From assembly GCA_021817005.1 (NCBI GenBank), contig JAKAWJ010000005.1:62352-100321 (forward strand): a stretch of 37,970 nt of DNA, written 5' to 3'. The position numbers were made by a program, and so were the translations under genes. The stretch is from an archaeon. Lineage in GTDB: Archaea; Thermoproteota; Thermoprotei_A; Marsarchaeales; Marsarchaeaceae. The notes below the pieces were generated by a model that saw only the letters and a list, made by a program, of their open reading frames with translations, was not told where the DNA came from and made no database searches. Shown piece after piece: positions 31,940-37,970 of this stretch; position 1 is the stretch's first letter, and every line of letters starts with the position of its first letter.

Positions 31940-31984
31940 ATGCCACGAGTGGAGGGCGGGACAGTAGACGAGCTAGGTGATTGA
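31940..31984 (+). CDS. 14-codon upstream ORF abutting the next gene
   Basis: It encodes MPRVEGGTVDELGD. Its ATG sits at the predicted transcription start, and its TGA is followed at once by the ATG of the 31985 gene (TGAATG). It may be a leader peptide that couples or controls translation of the downstream membrane protein. A chance frame cannot be excluded at this length. Confidence 0.35.
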   Translation: MPRVEGGTVDELGD

Positions 31985-32260
31985 ATGGACACTGAATTTA
32001 CCGTGGCGGGTTTGTTGATTGTCGCCCTGGGCGTGTTCTTTGGTATTTTCGGGTCTGCATACAGCGTGTCGGTAGGACCCGACGCATATCTAATCCCGTT
32101 CTCGTTCCATCCATTTTGGAATCCACCTTACGTTACAAGAGTGCTCGGGGCTCATGTCAGGGCCACCTATTACACAAATGCCATAGGCGCTATCATGGTG
32201 GTTATTGGTCTTTACCTTGGGGTAAAGGGACTTAGATCCACGCACCCTAAGCAGCAGTAG
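31985..32260 (+). CDS. Small two-helix membrane protein, unknown function
   Basis: A 91-residue protein with transmembrane segments at about 8-28 and 66-82. Between them is a loop rich in aromatics and Pro (FSFHPFWNPPYV), followed by a short basic tail. No family is recognised. AGGTGA 6 nt before its ATG can serve as a Shine-Dalgarno sequence, unlike many leaderless genes here, in keeping with the small ORF placed in front of it. Confidence 0.6.
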   Translation: MDTEFTVAGLLIVALGVFFGIFGSAYSVSVGPDAYLIPFSFHPFWNPPYVTRVLGAHVRATYYTNAIGAIMVVIGLYLGVKGLRSTHPKQQ

Positions 32261-32350
32261 CTCGCGATACCTGGTTCATACCGCGGAAATGCCTCACCCG
32301 TCTTAACATTTCGCTTGATTTCTCGACCTTGGGACAATGTGCTTGGAACG

Positions 32351-32358
32351 CTTAATAC
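32351..32358 (+). promoter_or_regulatory. TATA box of the Lrp/AsnC gene, flanked by GGAACG repeats
   Basis: CTTAATAC is centred 28 nt before ATG 32382. The hexamer GGAACG occurs on each side (32345-32350 and 32361-32366), 16 nt apart, which could be an operator for autoregulation. Confidence 0.5.
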
Positions 32359-32381
32359 ACGGAACGTGGGTTTGAGGAGAG

Positions 32382-32849
32382 ATGGCGAGGCTCAAAAGAG
32401 AGGAGTCCGAGGCGCTTGACAGGTCCTTAATCCACGTGCTTCGCAAGGGAGGCAGGCTAAAGTATGAAAGTCTGGCCAAGTCACTTGGTGTTAGTACTTC
32501 TACCGTATACAACAGAATAGCCAAGCTTGAGAAGAGGGGAGTCATCAAGGGCTACTCGGCCATCTTTGATCGCGCAAAGAGCGGCTATGGAACTGGAGCC
32601 ATTCTTTTGGTGACTATAGACAATCAGGGAAACGTAGAGACAGTGTCAAAGGCGCTCACTTCTATTCCTGAAGTGGAAGCGGTCTATGAGATTGGTGGAG
32701 AAGCAGACATCGTGGCGTTGCTTTATGCCAGCTCAATCGAGGAACTGAGGAATCTCGTTAACGAAAAAATCAATTCCTTGGATGGTGTGTCCAATGTGAC
32801 TCCGCTGGTTATTATGAAGACTTACAAGGAGAGTGGACTCGTCTTCTGA
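32382..32849 (+). CDS. Lrp/AsnC-family transcriptional regulator
   Basis: A 155-residue protein with an N-terminal winged helix-turn-helix (about 12-60: YESLAKSLGVSTSTVYNRI, then KLEKRGVIKGY) and a C-terminal RAM domain (about 75-150) with VYEIGGEADIVALL, the usual effector and oligomer interface. Such proteins sense amino acids or act as global regulators in archaea. The promoter is leaderless. topoisomerase IB follows after about 90 nt with its own TATA element. Confidence 0.92.
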   Translation: MARLKREESEALDRSLIHVLRKGGRLKYESLAKSLGVSTSTVYNRIAKLEKRGVIKGYSAIFDRAKSGYGTGAILLVTIDNQGNVETVSKALTSIPEVEAVYEIGGEADIVALLYASSIEELRNLVNEKINSLDGVSNVTPLVIMKTYKESGLVF

Positions 32850-32918
32850 CACTCGCGCGTCGCGCATGCGAATTCTCAGTCCTCGTAGGAGATGAGGGGG
32901 ACGTTTGGCCGGTAAAGC

Positions 32919-32927
32919 CTAAATATT
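32919..32927 (+). promoter_or_regulatory. TATA box of the topoisomerase IB gene
   Basis: CTAAATATT is centred 24 nt before GTG 32947 and 15 nt before GTG 32938. The spacing favours 32947 as the true start, three codons inside the longest frame. Confidence 0.45.
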
Positions 32928-32937
32928 TTGAGGCGGG

Positions 32938-34608
32938 GTGAGTAACGTGGGAGAAGCGAAGGCCTACTGGACATCCTTGGTCCATAACGGCGTGTTTCTG
33001 CCTCCCGCCCCCAAGTACCGAGGGCTGACGGTGGGGATCCAGGGCAGGAATTACCGGTTAAGCGAGCGAGCTGAGGAGATGGCGCTAGCTTGGGCACGAA
33101 TCATGAACAACAAACGCGCACAGGACGCTGTCTTCAGAACGAATTTTTTTCGAGATTTTGTGAAGAGCTTTGCACCAGCACTTCGCCCTCGAGCTCTTGA
33201 GGATATCGATTTTTCTGAAGTGAGGAAGGCGCTCTTGCGAGAGCGCAGGGCAAAGAGATTCGAGAATGCATCTCTTGAACAACGGAGGCTGGCGAGAAAG
33301 GAGCTGAAGCAGCATTACGCCTACGCGTATATAGACGGTCGGAGAGTGGAGATAGCAAACTGGGCGGTTGAGCCTCCGGGGTTTTATCTCGGACGCGGCG
33401 ACCACCCGCTACGCGGAAGATGGAAGTCCCGTGTCCGCCCGAGCGACGTCACACTGAACCTGAGTGCAGGCGCCAAGATTCCTAAAGGAAGATGGGGGCG
33501 GATAGTTCATAACCCCGGAGCCATGTGGATAGCGAGATGGCGCGACCCTCTCACCGGACGAATGAAATACGTCTGGCTTCACGAGGGTTCATCGATCCGG
33601 CAGTCCAAGGACAAGGAGAAATACGATAAAGCTCTGAAGATGATGTCGAGAATAGACAGGATTCGAAGGAAAATTGCGAGAGCCATGCATTCTCGAGACC
33701 GCGAAATTCGGGAAGTGGCAACAGCTTGCTACCTAATCGACAAGCTCGGAATGCGGGTGGGCGACGAAAAGGAAGCTGACGAAGCCGACACGGTTGGTGC
33801 GACAACTCTACGGGTAGAACATGTTGTAATCAAACCTAGCTCGATAGAATTCAATTTTCTCGGCAAGGATAGCGTTGAATGGCACAAGAGCCTTAGGATT
33901 TGGCAGACAGATCCGCAATTTCTCAAGAATCTTAACAGCTTTATAAAGGGAAGAAAGCCCGAACGCCAGCTATTCAGAACGGTTTCGTCTGCAAAGGTTA
34001 ACAAATTCCTGGGAAATCTCGCCCCCGGGCTGACCGCGAAGGTTTTCAGGACGTATCACGCCACAGCCGTAGTGAATACGTTTCTGAAAAAAAATGCCAA
34101 GAAAGCCAAGAGAGGAAGCCACGACTACAAGATATATATTGCAAAGCTTGCTAATTTAGAGGCCGCAAAACTGTGCAATCACAAGCGAACTGTTCCAAGG
34201 ACTTACAGGAGATCGCTTCGCCGGAAAGAGCAGAAATTGCACAGCTTGGAGGAAGCAGTCAGAACTACGACTCGGCATCGTGGCAGAAAGCTTAGGCAAA
34301 TGAATAAGCTGAAACTAGAAGTTGGGCTGCTTAAGTCAGCCCGGGATTACAATCTTATGACTTCGCTCAAAAATTACATTGATCCAAGGGTTTACAAGGC
34401 TTGGGCGGACTACGTAGAGATTGATTGGCGTGAATTATACCCCAAATCGCTTCAGAAGAAATTTGCTTGGGCCAACAGGTATAAGTGGGAACTGGACCTT
34501 CCTCTCCCGCGAAATAGGGTGCAGGCGCGAGAAGCCGAGGCGCCCCCGGCGAGCACTGCTGAAGTGGTCGACGGAAGTCATACGATTGGGCAGGGAGAGC
34601 ATTTCTGA
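32938..34608 (+). CDS. DNA topoisomerase IB, eukaryotic type
   Basis: A 556-residue protein with the eukaryotic TopoIB core and a long helical linker (about 425-465). The pentad is complete: R273 (KLGMRVGDEK), K310 (FLGKDS), R371 (AKVFRTYHAT), H415 (CNHKR) and nucleophile Y480 (SLKNYIDPRV). It relaxes positive and negative supercoils through a 3'-phosphotyrosine. Among archaea this enzyme is characteristic of Thaumarchaeota and Caldiarchaeum relatives and is the best lineage marker in the window. A polar C-terminal tail of about 40 residues after the catalytic domain is unusual, since most homologues end soon after the Tyr helix. GTG start; 32947 is an alternative. Confidence 0.96.
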   Translation: MSNVGEAKAYWTSLVHNGVFLPPAPKYRGLTVGIQGRNYRLSERAEEMALAWARIMNNKRAQDAVFRTNFFRDFVKSFAPALRPRALEDIDFSEVRKALLRERRAKRFENASLEQRRLARKELKQHYAYAYIDGRRVEIANWAVEPPGFYLGRGDHPLRGRWKSRVRPSDVTLNLSAGAKIPKGRWGRIVHNPGAMWIARWRDPLTGRMKYVWLHEGSSIRQSKDKEKYDKALKMMSRIDRIRRKIARAMHSRDREIREVATACYLIDKLGMRVGDEKEADEADTVGATTLRVEHVVIKPSSIEFNFLGKDSVEWHKSLRIWQTDPQFLKNLNSFIKGRKPERQLFRTVSSAKVNKFLGNLAPGLTAKVFRTYHATAVVNTFLKKNAKKAKRGSHDYKIYIAKLANLEAAKLCNHKRTVPRTYRRSLRRKEQKLHSLEEAVRTTTRHRGRKLRQMNKLKLEVGLLKSARDYNLMTSLKNYIDPRVYKAWADYVEIDWRELYPKSLQKKFAWANRYKWELDLPLPRNRVQAREAEAPPASTAEVVDGSHTIGQGEHF

Positions 34609-34637
34609 GGCTGCTAAGGAGTGAGGAACTCGTAAGA

Positions 34638-34647
34638 GATAAATATG
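34638..34647 (+). promoter_or_regulatory. TATA box of aglB
   Basis: GATAAATATG is centred 27 nt before ATG 34670, which decides that start over TTG 34661. Confidence 0.6.
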
Positions 34648-34669
34648 TGGTCTGGCGGAGTTGGTGATA

Positions 34670-36796
34670 ATGGCTGAGAAGAGTCTGCTTGCGAAGCTGG
34701 CCGATGCCATACGACCGCGTCGGAAGAGTCTGGAGAGTTACGTCACGGCTCTTGCGCTAGCCTTGATTTTTATCGTGGCAATTATCGCACGATTGGGTCC
34801 AATGAAATGGGCCTATCAGATAGCAGAGGTTGACCCTTGGTTCTACTTCTTCTCGGCTAAGTATATGCTCGTGAATGGTTTCTCGGCATGGTTTCACTGG
34901 AGGAACCCTCTAGAATGGTATCCCTATGGCCAATTCATACCTGCTTTCGACTCGCCAATGCTCCCGATAGCATCAGTCGCGACGTATGACTTTGTCAGGT
35001 TGCTAGGCATCAATGTTTCCTTCTACAATTTCGCTGTAATGATTCCCGTGGTTTTTACTGCGCTCTCCTGCGTGTTTCTCTACTTTCTTGGGAAGGAAAT
35101 AGGTGGTACCAAAACTGGAATCCTTGCAGCTCTGTTTCTTGCGGTTTCTGCCGCGAACATACAGCAAACCATGCTCGGCGAGTTCAAGGAAGAGTTTCTG
35201 TCTTTCTTCTTCTATATACCTTCGATGTATTTTCTCATTCGGTCTTTACGAACTAAAGACTCTAAGCGGATGATTTACTCAGGAGTCCTCGCCGCGCTGT
35301 CGGTTGCGAGCTGGGGTCCCGTGGGAGCGTATATGTACGATATGCCTGCGCTCATCGTGATTGTCGGAATAGTGACAGGCAGAATCTCACCCGAAACGGG
35401 TTTCAAGATTCTTGCGTTCGTTACGGCCCCCGCCCTGCTCACGGCGGCTTCCATTCAAAGGAATGTGGCCGGTGTGGCCTCTCTCTCCGGGGACATAGTC
35501 GTCGCAGGAGCCTTCTTCCTTACGGCCCTGAGGAGGCTGTATAACGGCCTGAGTGAAAATTCCAGACCTACTTTCAAGGTATTTTTCGTTTTTTTGGTAA
35601 TTGGTGTGCTTGGAGGGACGGCCGTTCTCCTTCCCACTGCGATAGGAGGAAGGCTGCTGGCTATAGTTCTCCCGTTCACACGAGCTGCCCAGGCAATAGT
35701 GAACACAGTCGCCGAGAACGAGCTCACGACATGGGCAGACTTCTATCTGGGATTTGGTCTTCAGATGATTTTCATTCCAGCGGCGGCTTACCTTTTCATC
35801 AGGAGGCGCGATGCGGTGGGTATTTCAATGGTGCTCTTCGTCCTTACCGCGGTCTACTTCACTGCTAGCTATGTACGTGCAGAAGAGATCCTTACTCCTA
35901 TTGCAGCCATTTCTGCGGCTTACGTGCTTGCACGCCTTATAGACGCATACTCCCCGCTTATCAGGAAGGCCTACAGAACGACATCGAGCAACAGGAGTAC
36001 TAATGCCCCTGTGGATTGGGAAATCGGCGGAATCCTGCTCGTGCTTCTCGTGGTTTCTATGGGCTTTTTTGCATATCAGGGGGTCGTATCTGGAGCCAGC
36101 CCGCCGCTTATGCTGCAGGTAGGAGGGAGCATTAACAACGACTGGCCCATGGCTCTTACATGGCTCCGTTATAACACGCCCTCAAATTCTATCGTTGCGA
36201 GCTGGTGGGATTACGGCTACTGGATTATGGTGGGGGCGAATAGGACTACGCTGGCAGACCCTTCGACCACCAATACCACTCAGATACAATACTTGGCGGT
36301 AGCGCTCATGTCAAATGCGAGCGTAGCTGAGAAAATACTTTCATTCTATCACGTAAACTACATTCTCATCTACCAGCCAGTGGCATCGGCTTCGAGCTTC
36401 GAGTACCCGTCTCTGGACGGGGACCTGGCGAAATCGGGGGCGATGCTTACTATCGCTAACAGCGTAAATAATCAGAAGCTTAACGAGGTGTTCGGTCTTA
36501 ACTTAAACACTTCCGAGCTTTTCAGTAACCAGTCTTACTATCTCACCCAGGCACCTGATGGCATTATCCTGCCGAATGGCCACTATGCTGGTCAGCCCCT
36601 TCTGTATCAGCTGATGTTCGGCTCTGACTCGGGGCTTCAGTATTATATGAGCCAGCTCGCTTCCCAGCTATCTTCAACCTATAGCATGTCAATATCTGTT
36701 CCGAGCTACTCAGTGCCAGCTGGATTCACCTTGGCTTACGCCACGCCCGATTTGGCTATACAAATATATCAGATGTCAAGCAACATAACCGTGTAG
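34670..36796 (+). CDS. aglB: Oligosaccharyltransferase, STT3/AglB
   Basis: A 708-residue protein: a multi-helix membrane domain (about 1-475) and a C-terminal outer domain. Catalytic motifs are AEVDPWFYF with the first-loop Asp55, GEFKEE in the second loop, NTVAENELT as the fifth-loop Glu motif, and WWDYGYW (about 512-518), the STT3 sequon-binding hallmark. It transfers a lipid-linked glycan to Asn in N-X-S/T of exported proteins. Likely clients in this window are HtrA, both cupredoxins, CoxII and the two tethered beta-rich proteins. The gene has its own leaderless promoter and a single copy here. Confidence 0.96.
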   Translation: MAEKSLLAKLADAIRPRRKSLESYVTALALALIFIVAIIARLGPMKWAYQIAEVDPWFYFFSAKYMLVNGFSAWFHWRNPLEWYPYGQFIPAFDSPMLPIASVATYDFVRLLGINVSFYNFAVMIPVVFTALSCVFLYFLGKEIGGTKTGILAALFLAVSAANIQQTMLGEFKEEFLSFFFYIPSMYFLIRSLRTKDSKRMIYSGVLAALSVASWGPVGAYMYDMPALIVIVGIVTGRISPETGFKILAFVTAPALLTAASIQRNVAGVASLSGDIVVAGAFFLTALRRLYNGLSENSRPTFKVFFVFLVIGVLGGTAVLLPTAIGGRLLAIVLPFTRAAQAIVNTVAENELTTWADFYLGFGLQMIFIPAAAYLFIRRRDAVGISMVLFVLTAVYFTASYVRAEEILTPIAAISAAYVLARLIDAYSPLIRKAYRTTSSNRSTNAPVDWEIGGILLVLLVVSMGFFAYQGVVSGASPPLMLQVGGSINNDWPMALTWLRYNTPSNSIVASWWDYGYWIMVGANRTTLADPSTTNTTQIQYLAVALMSNASVAEKILSFYHVNYILIYQPVASASSFEYPSLDGDLAKSGAMLTIANSVNNQKLNEVFGLNLNTSELFSNQSYYLTQAPDGIILPNGHYAGQPLLYQLMFGSDSGLQYYMSQLASQLSSTYSMSISVPSYSVPAGFTLAYATPDLAIQIYQMSSNITV

Positions 36797-36868
36797 GTTC
36801 AAGGTTAGAGCCGCCCGGAGTTCTGCGGGCTCGGGGTAAGTGCCGATCACAGGTACATCTCGTTAATT

Positions 36869-37858
36869 TCACCCACTCCCCGGTCGGCGAAGGCGTCTTA
36901 GGTCTTCGCTCATTCTTGCAAACATGTGTTCGTCAACGTTTATTCCGTTTTCTTGCTGAAAGAATATTATTCCTCCGAGCACATGAGCGTCGTCGGGGAG
37001 CGGACCCCTGATTTTCGCACGCGGCAGTTTTTCCGCAAGCTTTCTCCTAAAAGCTTTAAGAAATTGAGGGCTGTTATTGAATACACCACCGCCAACCCCA
37101 ACTATCAGGGGTTCTGACGTCATTCCAAGTTTTTTTGCCACTGCAACAGCTCCCTCAGAGAGTTCGGCTGCTGAACGCCTCAGAATTTGTAGGCAGACTT
37201 GGTCTCCCAGCTCGGCCAGCTCTGTTACGTACTTCGCGATTGATGCAATCTCTGCAATACTAGGGTTACTGGAATAGAACTCCCCCGCCAAATCGCCGAT
37301 AGAAGGTACCCCGTATATCTCGCACACTTTCCATTCGAGCATGGAACGAGGGCCCCTCCCATCAAATGATTTCACCGCACTCCGAAGGGCTTCGAGACCA
37401 ATTGCATACGCACTTCCTTGGTCACCGAGAAGGTGGCCAACTCCTACTGCTCTCCAGCTATCCCCGTCTCTGTTCCTGCCGAGGACATTAGATCCCGTTC
37501 CGGAGATAACCGCTAAGCCAGGCTTTCCCATCGTAGAAGCGTAGAGGAGAAGCTCGGTGTCGTTTCGCAAAACATGCTTGCCTGTGTGGCCGAGCCTTTT
37601 CAGCCCGCGCTCTACAAGGTCGTGGTCTCTCGTGGAGTCAATTCCTGCCAAACCCAAAAATATACCGTCTGCTCTGGCGTAGCCCACTTTAGCCAGCAGA
37701 TTTGAAAGTAACTGGTTCAGTGTATCAAGACACTGCTCCAGGCCCACATTGTGATAGTTAGTGGGTCCGCTCTCCTCGTAGCCCAGTACCTCTCCATCCT
37801 CATTTGCAGCAATAGCTGGCGTCCTAGTTCCGCCACCATCGACAGCGATAAAGAGCAT
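36869..37858 (-). CDS. BadF/BadG/BcrA/BcrD-type ATPase, N-acetylglucosamine kinase-like
   Basis: A 329-residue ASKHA-fold protein. VDGGGTRT (7-14) is the first phosphate loop, RNDTELLL contains the catalytic Asp, ISGTGSNVLGR is the second phosphate loop, GVGHLLGDQGSAYAIG matches GlcNAc-kinase relatives, and VGVGGGVFNN is the adenosine loop. It lacks the Fe-S Cys pair of 2-hydroxyacyl-CoA dehydratase activators, so a sugar (GlcNAc or glucosamine) kinase is the best guess. The substrate could feed the glycan used by AglB, which is inference. It is convergent with aglB. Confidence 0.88.
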   Translation of the reverse strand: MLFIAVDGGGTRTPAIAANEDGEVLGYEESGPTNYHNVGLEQCLDTLNQLLSNLLAKVGYARADGIFLGLAGIDSTRDHDLVERGLKRLGHTGKHVLRNDTELLLYASTMGKPGLAVISGTGSNVLGRNRDGDSWRAVGVGHLLGDQGSAYAIGLEALRSAVKSFDGRGPRSMLEWKVCEIYGVPSIGDLAGEFYSSNPSIAEIASIAKYVTELAELGDQVCLQILRRSAAELSEGAVAVAKKLGMTSEPLIVGVGGGVFNNSPQFLKAFRRKLAEKLPRAKIRGPLPDDAHVLGGIIFFQQENGINVDEHMFARMSEDLRRLRRPGSG

Positions 37859-37879
37859 CAGAATCTGGCGTCAACTGTT

Positions 37880-37890
37880 AGATATATACT
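37880..37890 (-). promoter_or_regulatory. TATA box of the kinase gene
   Basis: On the minus strand it reads AGTATATATC, centred 27 nt before ATG 37858. Beyond it, to the window end (37891-37970), nothing recognisable is seen. Confidence 0.6.
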
Positions 37891-37970
37891 GTTTGGCCGC
37901 GAACCCTAAAAGATGCCTGGCCCCCGCGGGTCGCAAAGAGCAACCAGAACCTAATTCGCAGAGTCAGATC

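Noticed and set aside
36808-36832. GAGCC/GGCTC hairpin after aglB as a terminator
   Set aside because: Only a 5-bp stem with no T tract; too weak to annotate.
1-37970. CRISPR arrays, rRNA, tRNA, complete insertion sequences or prophage genes
   Set aside because: No regularly spaced repeats, no RNA-gene signatures and no transposase, integrase or phage structural motifs were seen by eye.
1-37970. Ammonia-oxidiser identity
   Set aside because: Cupredoxin-rich respiration and TopoIB are shared with ammonia-oxidising Thaumarchaeota, but no amo or 3-hydroxypropionate/4-hydroxybutyrate cycle gene is present in the window, so that metabolism cannot be claimed.

Overview
The window reads as a piece of an aerobic archaeal chromosome. 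The archaeal signs are A/T-rich TATA-like elements about 23-29 nt upstream of many start codons (leaderless or short-leader transcription), many GTG and TTG starts, an STT3/AglB oligosaccharyltransferase, an intein-free RtcB, an archaeal-type thiolase/DUF35 pair and F420-type flavoprotein families. A complete eukaryotic-type DNA topoisomerase IB next to an Lrp/AsnC regulator points to the Nitrososphaeria (Thaumarchaeota and relatives such as Caldiarchaeum). That placement is inference. No ammonia monooxygenase, rRNA, tRNA or CRISPR array was seen.

Layout. 1-1551: a truncated SCP-x-type thiolase with its DUF35 Zn-ribbon/OB partner. 1609-4045: RtcB RNA ligase and an ornithine-cyclodeaminase-family enzyme. 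4046-6179: a structured intergenic region (candidate small RNA, inverted repeat, tandem octamers), a tethered beta-rich protein and a membrane-anchored HtrA protease. 6199-16546: mostly housekeeping genes: DMT exporter, IMP dehydrogenase, HemD, two luciferase-like F420-type proteins, cytidine deaminase, HIT protein, DHH phosphoesterase, glycosyltransferase, dual-specificity phosphatase/QueD pair, MIP18-family Fe-S protein and an HTH regulator. 16660-17477: two convergent, overlapping half-size CtaA (heme A synthase) genes. 17612-19164: a second thiolase/DUF35 pair. 19161-23771: LON-domain protein, small membrane proteins, M20 amidohydrolase, OsmC, metallo-beta-lactamase protein and a deazaflavin-type split-barrel protein.

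23888-30938 is the centrepiece, a contiguous respiratory cluster on the + strand: a CoxI-CoxIII fusion with an extra two-helix N-terminal domain, Cox subunit IV, two differently tethered cupredoxins, CuA-bearing subunit II, a Rieske protein and cytochrome b. No c-type cytochrome is encoded, so the cupredoxins are the natural candidates to carry electrons from the Rieske/cytochrome b complex to CuA. The half-CtaA genes would supply heme A and HemD tetrapyrrole precursors. The cytochrome b appears to have Lys in place of one heme-ligating His, and the oxidase appears to lack the K-channel Lys.

30935-37858: a second tethered beta-rich protein, about 600 nt without a convincing gene, a small two-helix membrane protein preceded by a 14-codon upstream ORF, an Lrp regulator, topoisomerase IB, AglB and a BadF/BcrA-type kinase. 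The many N-X-S/T sequons in HtrA, the cupredoxins and CoxII fit AglB-type N-glycosylation of exported domains. Genes are tightly packed; several convergent pairs overlap or share a CTAG at their stop codons.
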